A stretch of DNA of 64,000 bases, from the NCBI RefSeq assembly GCF_905115235.1, contig NC_051849.1, positions 108,559,922-108,623,921 of the forward strand, in the 5' to 3' direction. The translations under genes and the position numbers were made by a program. The stretch's first letter is position 1. Each line of letters begins with the position of its first letter. Below, piece after piece: positions 47,997-60,490 of the stretch. The notes beneath the pieces were generated by a model, which worked only from the letters and a program-made list of their open reading frames with translations, had not been told where the DNA came from and made no database searches. The DNA is from Hermetia illucens (taxonomy: Eukaryota > Arthropoda > Insecta > Diptera > Stratiomyidae).

Positions 47997-48620
47997 GCTT
48001 ATGTGAACCAAACCCTTATTAGAATCGATTCAATATCTGTTTGTCCGTCTGTCTGTCACGCCCGATTTATTCGGAAACAGCTGAACCAATTGTTAGGAAT
48101 TTGGTGAGAGCTAGTGTCGCCTAGTCCCTTTACATATAGCAATTGGCACCATTTTATACTGAGTTTAGGGGGGCTATGGCACTTGGTGAAACATACGGCA
48201 GTGGAGGCTCAAAATGTGTGCCCCAAAAAGTGTAACGGGTCTGGTTCTCAGAACCTATCCAACCGGAAAAACCTGAAAAATTCATAATGGTGAATCTGTA
48301 CAAAATCCAGGCTTCAAAATATATCCCATTCCGATATCTGCTCAAATAAAGTTAAAGTTATATTTCCATATTCTAGAAATTTACGCGAAAACCCTTCCTA
48401 GAAGTACAAAATTTGATACGCTTATAAAAAATTACGTACATAATTTTGGAAAGTTGGGAAGAAATCCAACTATTATTAACAAAGTTATAGAAGGTCAAAA
48501 TTGTGTATTTTTCCTGAATTTATCGCAATCTAAGACGTCATGCATGATCATCTAAAGTGAACGTATATAAACAGAGGAGTTGGATATGTCAAGGAATATT
48601 TTGAATTTTTAGCTACGTAC
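47997..48620 (-). repeat. Hairpin-ended interspersed repeat copy
   Basis: Same subfamily as 27385-28140 (CCCGATTTATTCGGAAACAG). Includes CCAACTATTATTAACAAAGT. A separate 5' piece of the family lies at 49205-49325 (TTTTATAGCTGAAGCGTGTA, GCTTCCCGACTTG). Confidence 0.7.
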
Positions 48621-48639
48621 GAGTTACACCCAATATCAA

Positions 48640-49204
48640 TACTGACCTTGAGGTGGCATTATCAGCATTTTTCATCCTTTGTCTTACAATAAATAAATAT
48701 AGGGTAACAGTTCGAGAGCTTGTCTTTTTTACCGAATAGTTTTAGGATACGGAAGTCTTTTTTATCGCATCTTTCTTACGGAGCAGTCTTTCTACAAAAC
48801 AGTCTCAGAATACAGAAGTCGATCGAAGTCATTCTATTAATCGAGCCATTCATAAAAGAGTTATTAAAGTTATTAAGTGAATTTTATACAAGTGTACTTA
48901 TAAGAATAAATAAAGTGTTATAAAAAGAACTCAAGTGTTTAAAGGATCAGTCTCGCGGAAGAGACTTAAAGCCAATTTTCTTTTTGAGTGGGTCGTAATA
49001 TGACCCAAGCAATATAACTTACGGATAGAATAACGTGCATAGGAAATTTCTCACATAAGATGAACACAGTCTTATTTGTATCTGTTGTAGGTTAACTTCT
49101 TCACATTTGCTAATAATATTGAACTCCTAGTGTGAAGCGTATGAGGTTGACTATTATCAACACAATGCTTTCAGGATCAAATTATTTGTATAAATGGCTT
49201 TTTA
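48640..49204. other. Unassigned block between repeat pieces
   Basis: Not part of the repeat family. AT-rich, with a partly self-similar section (TACGGAAGTC near 48750 and TACAGAAGTCGATCG near 48815). Could be an inserted element end, but no class can be assigned. Confidence 0.4.
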
Positions 49205-49325
49205 AATTGAATAGCTTGGCAATTGAATTTTTAACTACGTACACACGGAAATGTCATACACTCATCGTTCTTACATAGGAGAACATAAAACCTTTTATAG
49301 CTGAAGCGTGTAGCTTCCCGACTTG

Positions 49326-51319
49326 TTTTGTCCTCCTCAGTCTTGCGGGAATTAGGATTAAATGAATCTGTAAAAGGATTCGAAAATGAGCTGTTTCAAG
49401 AAACCAGATTCGAGGAAATATCTAACCAGAAAAATAAACTAACAGTTGTTTTGAAAAGAAGCAGAAATTTCCATGACTTATATACAGGACCGTTTCACAG
49501 TAATGTGGTACTGGCAATCAGGGATGTGGTTAGTGTTGCCGAGAGCGAAAAAAATATGGTCTTAAAAAAATAGTGACAAAGCCGGACTTTTATCTAAGCA
49601 TATTTAGATTCAAGCCAGAAGAAACGATTTTCATATCTGCTGCTTATACTTTGTGTCATGTCCATTTGCATCGTGTATTGTTCGTACACTGCCAAAAAAT
49701 GTTCTAGGAGAGAGAAGGTTAAAGAACGCACAATTAAACGCTATCGGACGATTTAAAGAAAACACCAGACCATTTTTTCCCACATAATATAAAAGTATTG
49801 GCACAACAAGAAAAATGCAAGGATCCTGATTCAAAATCAACGAAATTTGAATTTCCATTTCAATTTTAATGTTATGTATTCAATTACGGCTGTAAAATGA
49901 TTCATCGGATTGGAAAGGTGTTGAATCGGGAAAGCTCCCAATTTTCCATAATCCCTAATCATCATTTCTTGAGGAGATGTACCGTTTATGGTATACCGAC
50001 TGGGGAGGCATATAAAGTTGGCATGGACAACTGTTCTTGTGGCGAAAAGGAAGTGGGTCGTTGTCCTGCTGGAAGACCAACGGTTGCAGTGCACCTAAGG
50101 TGGCATTCTGAACAAATCAAAGCACAAAACGTTAATCAATCTACTCACTGTGGTCGCTTTGAAATCCCAAATTAACTGATTCCCCCCATCTTGCCTAACA
50201 GTTACATGCATGTCACTAGTTACTAGTTACACCGTATTGACTCACCTATGGGCATACTGCTTTCTATGTCACTCAAATAGGTTGTTTTTACTTTTGCCAG
50301 ACCACCAAACTGAATATCAAAAGTATAAGATTTTTATAACATACTCTTTCAGAAAGGCTGGCTGTTTTCCTGGTAATTTTTAATTTGTTCTGGTCGGGCG
50401 AATACGAAACCTCGCTACCCAAAATATTCAGCGCTAAAGTGTAATTGTCCGCCGGTGTATGTCCTCACATAGCGCTTTTAAACAGACTTTTCTGTGAATT
50501 GAGAATGAGGTAGCGTCGTTTTTTAACTGCTTCTCCAGGGGATCGTTCCAACTGATGTTAGTGGGTTCTCTCATAACTTTTATGATGTGTATTCACTGAA
50601 ACCGTTACATTGCTTTTGTCGTTTCACAGACATCGTATCGTTACCAGTTCATCTTTTTTTGATCATTTTTTCCTTCACAAAACGTGATATTGCCAAATAT
50701 CTATAACTTTGTTTCGACTTCTGTTGAAAAATATTGAAAAGTACCTATCTAACTGAAAAAGTATTGAAAAATGAGAAAAAGTATTGAGTTCCTCATGAAT
50801 TTCATTTAGTACTTTTGGTAGTAAAAAGTCAAGATTGGGTGTTGTTAGACGTGAAATCTTGGAATGTTAATTGTGTCCGATACTATTTTCGATTGAACAT
50901 TAATTTAGGTATTATCAAATACACGAACCACTCAGAGCCATCTTGTGACTAACATTGAAAACGAGAATTTTAAGCTTTAACCCTTATATTGGCTCACGTA
51001 AATATTTGGAAACAGTGAAAACAAATTCAAGGCCGGTATTCCAGTTCTGAGTTCATTTAGCTTTCTCTTTTTGGTAAAAGCCAAAGGGCTGGTCTCGTTT
51101 GGGTCTATTGCTATTCAAGTTTTGAGACTAGTATATAGACCTTTTTCCAAGAGTTGCAAATATCGTCAGCTTACTCTTGGACACCATACCTGTTTATTAA
51201 GGCTAGTAGTTCGCCTACTGCAAAGTCTTCTAATAGCAAGTAAAAATCTACAGGCTATAGGAGTGTACCTCTGGCCTGTTAGTTGGAGTTTAAAAATATA
51301 CTGAAAGCCTTCTCTACTT
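49326..51319. other. Intergenic, no gene recognised
   Basis: Open frames at 49328-49573 and 49897-50175 are short and have no domain I recognise. No repeats matched elsewhere in the window. Confidence 0.45.
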
Positions 51320-51660
51320 ATCGTAAAGGGACACTAAAAGGATAGGAACTTGCGGATTGGCAGTCTTCTGAAATGTCAACAACGTCCCAGATAGGGCATG
51401 TCCATGGCTACGACAAGCGAGTATTCCAGCGATATAAGCTGGGTATTCTATGCCTAAGCGAAGCGATCCTCTTTCCTTTTGCGGCAACGTGTTTTTATTC
51501 TCTGGAAAGTGAAATAGTAGCAAATGTGAATCAGATTGTCACTGAAGGATACTACAAGATGCGCTCTCCCGACCTAGAAGCCGGTTTCTGACAGGATTCA
51601 GACTGAAAGCTTCCCGTCCAGGTTAAGGAACATCACATCGTAAGTATCTGCCATGCAGGC
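51320..51660 (+). mobile_element. RTE-like LINE 5' fragment
   Basis: Resembles 54000-54440 (shared TTCCAGCGATATAA, CTCTGGAAAG and GTCCAGGTTA spacing), which is the start of a second RTE-like element's endonuclease. Heavily decayed. Confidence 0.55.
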
Positions 51661-52179
51661 GTAATCTACGGCCTCCTGGAACACAGAATGATTTGGAGAC
51701 CACGATCAGAGTTCCACCGTGACTGGTACCGCGATACTGGTTTATAATTAGTGCAGATTCAGCATCCATACCAGTGGATCCGAAACCTATCTAAAACTTC
51801 AGCCACAACTAAGAGTTAGTGGGCTCAAGTTGAAAAGCGCAATTCCACGCTCGAGTTCACAATTACAACCACCAAGGAGCTTCCACTAGGAGGCAACCGT
51901 GGATAACCGGGCCACGCATCGCCCAAGGAGTTACCTGGGGCATATGTGACAGAGGGCCTCATAGTCTCCGATGAGGACTGACGGAAAGAATCACTTGAGA
52001 TGAGTCCATTGTAGACTCGGATCTGATCTCAAGATCTCAAGACATGGGGACGGGTTGATTAGAATCAGCTCAGTACGGAAAAACACAACGAAATCTTTAC
52101 AATAGTCGATTGCCGCATATAAGACATCACAAGACAACACAACTGAGCGCAACGGCAACTAGGCCCGTTCATGTAGGTC

Positions 52180-52480
52180 ATGACATGCTCGCAAATACTT
52201 TCCGCGATTGAGACTCCCAAGTATAGTCACTGTCTTCCCGTATTTGAACTTCGCTCTATTTAACTTGACGAGTGCCGGATAACGGGAGTTGCCTTACAGC
52301 AGCATTGTGACGGGCTAAGGCCGCCATACTGACTTTAAGAGACATGTACTCAATACCCATGCGTAACCCTGAACCCCGTGAACTAAACTCACCCAACAGC
52401 TCATCCGTCATCAGGTTCCATATAAATGAACCTGTAATAGATCCCTGTGGGCAGCGGCGCTCCACACACGCCCATTGACA
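52180..52480 (-). mobile_element. LINE reverse transcriptase fragment
   Basis: Minus strand reads ERRCPQGSITGSFIWNLMTD followed by ELLGEF, the RT motif-B region of an I/R1/LOA-group LINE. Little else can be read. Confidence 0.6.
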
Positions 52481-52559
52481 TCTTGGACAAATGCTTTTCC
52501 TACCATAGGAGTAGCTCTTCCACAGCCCTAATTTCTTGCAGCTACACGAAGGTTCGATA

Positions 52560-53600
52560 GCACTTACCTAGTCAAATGCGATTCCAAAGATGTATTTGTT
52601 TCCACAACGGAAAAGGGGAAGCTTTTCCACATGCAGACCCGTCAGTTCGGAAACCATACAATCTGGTATATTTCCACCCCCAGTGGCTGGACCATAATCC
52701 AAAGGCTGACAGAAGAGATATGGCCCTGTACGTCCGAGAATTACTTCTATCCTTCTCCGGCAGAGCAAACCAGTTCTGGCAGTTTTTAGCAGAGAAGGAT
52801 ACCTTCTATGAACAATTAGACGCAATAGAGAAAAGGCTTCCTAAAGGTAATGTTGTGATCATGGGGGGTGATCCGAATGCCAAGCTGAGGCCTCACAAGA
52901 CCTTACTCTATCATGTGATGAGGAAACATGGTCTTGCCGCCCGTACCGATAATGGTGGAAGGTTTGTGGATTTACTGCAGTTTTCACCGCCTCCTCATTG
53001 GTGGCACATTGTTCGAGTACAGGAGCTTGTCATAAGGCAATCGACAGAGAGCAGGCTGGTTTCTGCTGTATTTGGAGTGCTCTATGCAAATCGGTGATTC
53101 CCGAAAAACAGTAGAGCGCCAGGGTTGCACCTTGCTACCGATATTATTTTTTCTTGTCATCATTGACGCTCTTTATGCTTCCTTGTCCAGAGGACATGGA
53201 AGAGTTGACCATAGCATCTTTTCTAAAACACTTCGACTATGCTGCTAACATCTGTTTGATTTTCACCGAGCCATGGACCTTTGTCAAATAGCACTGGATT
53301 TCGAAGGCAGAAGCAAGTAGGATCGGATTGAAGATTAATACCCATGTAACCAAAGTTCTCCATTGGATGGGTCGTCGCACTCTTCCTATCTGTTTTACTA
53401 CGTAGGGTATCGTTGGCTTTGATCAATTTATATATTAGGCAGAGAGATTTCACCTGATGATAGCGCCAAACTGGATTTTGCCTCGATCTGCCTCCGCAGC
53501 CTTGTCTAAAAATTGGAAATACTGTTATCTCATCGATCTAGCGGAAGACATTCGACTGCCTTGAGGTTCCCTCTGTGGAACTTTTCGGATGCAATCTCTG
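52560..53600 (+). mobile_element. Degenerate RTE-like LINE fragment
   Basis: EKDTFYEQLDAIEKRLPKGN then VVIMGGDPNAKLRPHKTLLY and KHGLAARTDNGGRFVDLLQF match an RTE-type endonuclease (GDxNAK motif). After a deletion, RQGCTLLPILFFLVII is an RT motif-B segment. Same family as 54000-55190. 53575-53877 holds a 100-residue open frame of unknown nature immediately after. Confidence 0.7.
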
Positions 53601-53999
53601 CAGAATTGCTACTTCCACTCAGCAGTCAATCCTGGGCAATTTAAGAACTTTCCCAATGGGTAGGAGATGGGAAAGATTGTTAAAATTCCATTATACGGCT
53701 TTTAACTTCAATATGACAACGGGAGGGGAATTTCCATCCCTTTTTGTCCCGAACATATTAGCCAAAATTCGCCTGAAGCGTGTCAAAGAAGACCTTGCAA
53801 GTTTGACCGACAAAGAACGCCTGTTTTCCGCTCTGGATCCTACTAAACTAAACTCTCAGATCATTGCATCGGGCTAAAATTTTTGAGGAATCTGTAGCCC
53901 AAAACGGAATTTGCTTTGTCTGGAGGATCCTGGGAGTTGGGGCTTAAGAATATACTCAAACTTTTCCCTGCTCGTCATAAAAGGTGACTAAAAAGGACA

Positions 54000-55190
54000 G
54001 AAATTTGTGAACTAGCAAATTGCAAATTTTAAAACTTTATTGCTACTGAAACGTCAATAACGCCTTAGGACAACGACTTTAACCTTTTGGCTATTGAAAA
54101 CGGACTATGATTGGTTTCTGGAATGTGCGCACGCTCCTTGACGACGGTGGCGAGAGTTCTGAGAATGCTTGCTTTCTCCAACTTCAGTGGGGATTTCCAG
54201 CGATATAAACTTGACATTTCGCGGCTAAGCGAAGGAAGTTGGTGGGACTCCTCATCCCCTTGCCACACTAATGGCAATGTGCTTTTGCACTCTGGAAAGG
54301 CAAGTGGTAGTAGGCTCGAATCCGGTGTCGAGTTGCTTTTGACGGTTACCGAAAGGCGCGGTCTTTTGACCAGGGGGTCGTTTTCTGGCAGACTTTCAAT
54401 TGCAAGATGTCGGTCCAGGTTATGGAGCATCACAATTGCATGATGTTATGCACCAACGGAGACTTCCGATGTAATGAAGAAGGATGCTTTCTACGGCCAA
54501 TTAAACGCGGTTTAGGGGAAGCTTCCTAAAGGTGACATTGTGATCGTGATGAATGATCTTAACGCCAAGGTGGAATCTGACAGCACCTTGCTCGGACATG
54601 TGAAGGGGAAGCACGGTCTTGGCGACCGTAGCGGTAGCGATGGGAGGTTCGCACATTTCTGCAACTTCCACCGTCTTGTCATTGGTGGCACATTGTTCGA
54701 GCACAGAGCACTTGCTGCGAATATTAATCAGCATTGGGCCGCCATCAAAAGTGCTCTTTTCTCGGGGGCTACATAAGTCTTCGGCCACGTCCGGAAGGCG
54801 TGTCATAAGATCTGTCTGGCTGCGGAGTCGTGAAAGCGGATCAATGAACGGAAGGAGTTTAAGGCTCTACTGATCGCTGTGGGTGGTGGCGGGCGTGAGA
54901 AATTCAGTAGAGAGAATTTGCTATTGCGCTGGTCAGGGAAGCGGAAGATGCCGCAGAACTCAATGATTTGGGAAATGTATACCGCATCACGAGAGAGCTT
55001 GCATGTGGTCGTAAATCTTTCGATGGTCCTGTGAAGGACGTCAACGGTCGACCTTTCATCCACGATGATGAACAACTGAAGAGGTAGAAAGAACTCTTCA
55101 CCTTGGCTTTTAACCAGTGTTACACCCGGAGAGGTTCTTTCTCTGGTGGAAAAATGGCTAGCCACCGTAACATGCGGTTCCGGACTGTTT
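54000..55190 (+). mobile_element. Degenerate RTE-like LINE (endonuclease and linker)
   Basis: Frames contain the endonuclease N-terminus (WNVRTLLDD-like near 54115), VIVMNDLNAKVESDSTLLGH, VKGKHGLGDRSGSDGRFAHF, HRLVIGGTLFEHR, then the linker EAEDAAELNDLGNVYRITRE and PVKDVNGRPFIHDDEQLKR with an in-frame TAG following. RT is absent. A separate family from the (ATG)n-tailed RTE copies. Confidence 0.8.
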
Positions 55191-55229
55191 CTTCAAGCAG
55201 TAGTGAAAGCATTTCGGCCATTATAATAA

Positions 55230-55415
55230 CAATAATAAGCCTTGAAGTGTGTTAGATCGCTTCATTGAAAACCGTAACGGTACACTACACGATTACAGTA
55301 CCCCATAGAAGGCAATGTGGTCAGCATTGCGCTTGTCCAAGATTGACCCTGATTTGACTCAGGTTCACATTCATAGCTACAGTCGACTGGTATCCGACTT
55401 CAAATCACGATACAC
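55230..55415 (-). repeat. tRNA-derived SINE, 5'-truncated copy
   Basis: Minus-strand body (CCTTGAAGTGTGTTAGATCG, GGCAATGTGGTCAGCATTGC, GACTGGTATCCGACTTCAAA) with an (AAT)n-like tail at 55220-55235. The tRNA-like head is missing. Confidence 0.82.
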
Positions 55416-55639
55416 TCGCACGGAAATATTGGAAATCTGAGACCTTCCCCAGAAAAGTAGATGATCTTTAAGATTCCAAAAAAGCGTACACGTTTTGAGT
55501 CTGGCCCTGCTGTTGAAAGGATAATAGCTAAAATAATACTAGAATGCGTCAAAGAACATATCGAAAGCTTGATCATTATTATTATTTTGTTAAGGGAAAG
55601 TCGCACCGCGTCCTTAAAGAACTATTGTGCCCCTTTTGC

Positions 55640-58600
55640 TGGTTATAGTGTACTTATTAATTATAGTATAATTGTCAGGAACTTTAGTATATTCCCTACT
55701 TCCAGATGTTTCAACTTTGCATCTGGTATTAACCCCCACAGAAGGGTTCTAGCCCGTGTAAAGGTGTCCCTGCTCCCTTCCTGGCTAGTTCGTCCGCTAC
55801 CTGGTTTACTTTCAAGCCAGCATGGCCTGGAACCTAGAGTATCCAGACCTTGTTGGACGAGTCGTTTCACAATAATGTGGTACTGGCAATCATGGATGTG
55901 CTTAGTGTATTCAGTCTCTCAAGGCATTCCCATACCAATTTAGAGTTCTTATGGTTGGACCTAAGTGCCTTGATCGCTGCTTGTCTAGTCGTTGAGAATA
56001 ACAGTGTTCTGCCCCCTGTAGTTCCTTTGGAGATTAAAGGACCCAGATCTGTCTATGGCGTATATTTCCGCTTGGAAAAAGCTAGTGTACCTACCTATTG
56101 GCTCCAAGTACATTTTCCTTGGACCAATGACACCGGCACCCGTTCCCTATGCTGTAAAGGATTCGTCAGTGTACCAAGTAATCAGTTACAGGTTTTAGCC
56201 GTATGTCGTAGCCACGCTCTCCCAGTTTGCCTTGTTACTCCAACGTGTTTCAAACTCTTATCAAAGTGAAACCTCCTTGCCATGTTATCCTTTGATATCA
56301 GTAATTCGGGATACCCTCTAGAAAGAATATCAATCTTCTTTCGGTTTAGGCAGCTCCTCGCCTCACTGATACTCCCGGCCATCCTGAATATTGCCCTCCT
56401 TTGCCTGCATCTGTATGTACATATGCCGTTGGGCATGTCCTCATTGCCCCACTGATACACACGCAAGCCAGTCTTTAGAATTTGTGTAATTCCCTGACTT
56501 GTGTGCTGCGTTCAGTTTTTTCTCTCCAAATTACTGCTCCATAGGTAGGACCTTACTATTGCAGTATATATTTAAAGTAGTATCTTCGGACTGCAACCCT
56601 ATTTTTCCTGCTACGGGCCTACAAGTCATCAGAGCCCTCGTGGCTTTCCGACAAGTGTTTCCGACATGTGTTTTCCAGAGTAATTTTTGGTCTAGCGTAA
56701 TTCTCAAATATTTGACCTCTGTTTCTCGTTTCACCTCCATGTCATGTAACTTTATGGCTCTCAGCTAATCAAGTTTATGTGTTCGGAGTTGTGATTGTCT
56801 CCTAGTGAATGGTACTATGGTGATTTTGTCTGGATTGATCCGTAGTCCCACCTTCCTGCACCAGGCATTAGTAACCCTTAGTCCTGTTTGGATTCTATCA
56901 CATAGAGTATTGTCATATTTGCCCCTACAAATTAAAACAATGTCGTCCGCATAATCCTGCACCTGTATTTCAGTATATGTTAGCACGTCCAGGAGTTCAT
57001 CCACATAAGCAGCGATAGTACCCCACCATGTGGACAACCTTGAGTAGGTATTCATGACAGCACTATTTGCCTGCTTTGTAGCATTTCGCCCATCCAGAAT
57101 GCTCCAACTCCCTTGCAGCTCAGGGACTTGTATCTCTGTGTGCGATGTGTTGTCGAATGCTCCTTCGACATCCAAAAACGCACACAGTGCAATTTCTTTT
57201 GTTTCTATGGCATCCCGTAGTATATCCGCCAGCTGATACAGAGCAGCTTCATGTTGACCGTCCTGCCCGATAAGCGTGTTGACAGTGATGTTGGGAATTA
57301 CGCTTTAGAACGTTAGTTCTAATATAGTTGTCGACCTTCTCCACCGTTTTGAGTACGAAGCGATGTTAGGCAAATTAGTCTGAAAAATTTAGGGTGAAAA
57401 GGATCGTTTTTACCCGCTTTCGGAATAAAGATCACTTTTGCCCATATCCATGCCCTAGGTATATATCCCAGTGCTATGCTCCCCCTTACCATCCTCAGAA
57501 GAGACTCTGAGATGATTCCTAGGCCTCTCTGGATAAGTGCTAGGAAAATGCCATCTAATGCGCTTGATTTCAGTGGTTTGAAAGTTCCCTACTGCCAACC
57601 TTACCCTAGCTTCTGAGCATACCCGCTTTTGCTAGTTTCTATTTCTCCTTTCTTCATCTTTTATTCGTTGTTGGGATGTCAGGCAGAATGTTGTCGCTTC
57701 CCACCGTGGGATAGGACCCCGGGAAATGAGTTCTGAGAAGCAGGCTGTACCCTGTCCTCCTCATTCTCGGCAAATGCCCCATCTTCCTTCTTCAAACAGA
57801 TAGAGGATACTGCCCCGTTTTTGGCTACAGCCTTGTAAAGCCTGGCTGCTTCCGTGATCTGTTCGATCCGTTCACAGAATTTCCTGAAGCTGTTCCGTTT
57901 TGCTTCCCTGATCGTGTTGCTATCCGCAGTCAGTGCATTTTTTACCTAGTGCAGTCCCCGGTTTAGTTTTGCCTGGTTGAAAAGTTTTCGTGCCTCTAGT
58001 TCTCATCCTAGCCAGGTTCCTGTTCCACCATGGTACATCCCCTGATGACTTGACTGTCTTAGCCAGGACAGTTGGTCTCATGACCGTCAATGCCGACTGT
58101 GTTTTAATTTTTTCCACCACTGTTTCTAGTTCGTAGTTCGCTCCTGATGTCACCGCGCCCTTGAAGGTGGGCAATGTTGTTGCTCAAGTGCGTTGCATAG
58201 GATTCCCAATCCGTCCCTCCTGTGATTCCTCATTATTCTTTTTATTTCGGAGTTGTGATTATTCTGTGATTAGACATAGAGGGACTCATCCGACACCCTC
58301 CAATTCCTGACCATCGCGCTCATTAGAGTATTTCCTAGAGCTAGTGTCTAGTACCTCCTATCCAGTGCTAGTCATAAATGTAGGATTATTCCCTGAGTTA
58401 TATATTTCTAACTTATTGCTAAGGATAAATTCAAAAAGGTACTCTCCTCTTCGATTAGGTGTCGCTGCTTCCCCACACTTCGCGATGGGCGGTGGCATGA
58501 CAGCAGAGGAGAAGTGGTAACACCCTCTTCTCACAATACTTCCCCAGTTTAGCGACTTGTTCCGGTGGAGCCTGGATTTCGGTTCCTGGGAAGTATCCCA

Positions 58601-59990
58601 ATGTGACGACTGTCTTTCAAGTTCTCTTTCCGACTTCTAATAAGACTTAGATAGCCATAAGGGCCCCGTTCAGGAACTCTGAAAGACATATTGTATATAT
58701 TTTAAATTACGTTTAAGAATTATACAAGCTCTCAGTTTTTCACAAGAGGAGTCCCAAATTACCTACATGCTTCCTCCATGCCGCGAATCTGCCCCCGGTA
58801 CACCTAGGGCTCCCGAGCCAGCACCATTCCAAAGTTTTCTTTGAAACTTTCACTTAATTACCACAGATGCAGTTTTCGTATGGTGGAGGTTTATCTGGCC
58901 TATCTTATTGCTGCCCATTGGCTCCATTATTGTTTGGAGCTCTTCTCCACTGTTGGAGTATCGCCCTCCACCTCCGACATGGCGCATTCCTGAGCGTCGC
59001 TGTCCACCCTAAGCCCTAGGAATCCAGCTTCTGCTCTTCACGTCTACTTCCCTGGTTGATCCAGTCTTTTCCGCCTCTATGGCTTTGGAGACTTCTTCGG
59101 GGACCTCGGTATGCTTTTCATCCGATGTCTCTTTCGGGGTGTCTTTCCTCGGCTTTTCCCTGTGCGCAGCACATGCACGGGTATGTTGCCAAATCGATAG
59201 TTGATATGGCAACTCCGACGTTTGATTGCCCCCAGGATCGATCATCGACTCCTCTCCCCCGTCTACGCATATGTTGACAGTTCTGCCCCTTCCCAATCTA
59301 GCAATTTAGGGACTATGGTCCTAATCCATTCTGAAGTATCTTCCGTCGCGCAGTCCACGAGTATACGACCTGGTCGAAAGTGCATCCCGGTGAAAACAAG
59401 TTTCGAAGTCCATCCCTCGCACATTTGGGTGACGACGAGGTCTTCAATGGTTTCCTGCTCCTTACGAGTGAGTATTTGTTCGGGAAATATTCGAATGCCT
59501 TTGACCGCACTAGCATAGTTAATGACGGGCTTCCTGAGTCCTGCCTTCACTCCTGACCTGCCCGGGTTCTTTCCCTCTTTGGGTTCAGGTTTGGATTGTT
59601 TGGGAGCATTTCCTTCATGCGGGCTAATATCTGCTGCTCCTCACTTTCTTGGCCCCAGAAAAGATGGCTTAGGTCTATCCTGGACCTTCCTTAGGGCCTC
59701 TTCTGGTTTCATACCCTCCTTCAGGTAGCGCAGGGCCCATTTAGCACCTGCGCACTAAGACCTGCCTCCTTCCTGGCGTCTGATATATTTATCTCAGACC
59801 TGCTTTTGCTAGTCCTTGCTTTTTTGAGCAGTGCCGTTTGTTGGTTGTTGTCCACGCAGTATACCAATGCTCATTTTGGATCCACTGCTTGACGTCCCAA
59901 CTTCTCCCTTCTTGGGTGTAATCACCTGGCTCTCAGTATTTCGGAGATATGCCTCCGCCTGATTAACCTGTATTGGTTTTAGTTTTTTTT
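55640..59990 (-). mobile_element. LOA-like LINE with RNase H, near full length but broken
   Basis: Minus strand, 5' to 3': an ORF1 with a DUF4780-like region (59550-59263: NYASAVKGIRIFPEQILTRK and WIRTIVPKLLDWEGAELSTY); an endonuclease C-terminus near 58480-58380 (EYLFEFILSNKLEIYNSGNN); linker VPWWNRNLARMRTR near 58020; RT with MDVEGAFDNTSHTEIQ (57175 onward) and VQDYADDIVLICRGKYDN (near 56950); thumb VKYLRITLDQKLLWKTHVGN; and an RNase H end (VPGHAGLKVNQVADELARKG) near 55800. The RNase H after RT and the endonuclease style point to the LOA clade; the I clade is the alternative. Many stops and frameshifts; not functional. Confidence 0.85.
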
Positions 59991-60229
59991 ATTTTTACTG
60001 CTGGTACTCATTTGACTCGCACGATTATGGAGGTTAGGAAGTCCACCATGCCATAGCCCCCCTTAGCACGGTAAGGTCTAACTTACTCACTGAGGTGGCC
60101 AGGTATCAGTGCGGCTTCGTTCGAATACAGTCAGTTACCCCCGACTGCAAACTATCCAATGGGCACGGTTCGCATAACACCCTGGATCGTATAGAATGTG
60201 GCTATCATCACTTACTAACGGTCTTGCTA

Positions 60230-60490
60230 GACGAGAGGCTTGGCTCCTGAACAGCTACACATTGCTCTAGAGGAGACGCAATTCACCCTCCGAGAGAAAT
60301 AGGTAGGCTTCAGGGTGCTATATTCCGCGTCAGTCTATCCTACAGTACACTGCTTGATCCCAGAGAGCAGGCTGGTTTCCACTCGTGATCCTCCTGCACT
60401 GACCATATTAACACCCTACTGATTATTGTGGGACAGTGCTCGGAATATAGTTCTTCGTTGTCCCTGCTCTTAGCTGTCATTGGGATATTC
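60230..60490 (+). mobile_element. LINE reverse transcriptase fragment
   Basis: Plus strand reads REQAGFHS then SSCTDHINTLLIIVGQCSEY, an RT fingers/palm segment (EQAGF...GRSCxDHI type) from an RTE-like LINE. Frames break on both sides. Confidence 0.6.

Noticed and set aside
48640-49204. Solo LTR candidate
   Set aside because: No clear TG...CA ends, no target duplication and no second copy in the window.
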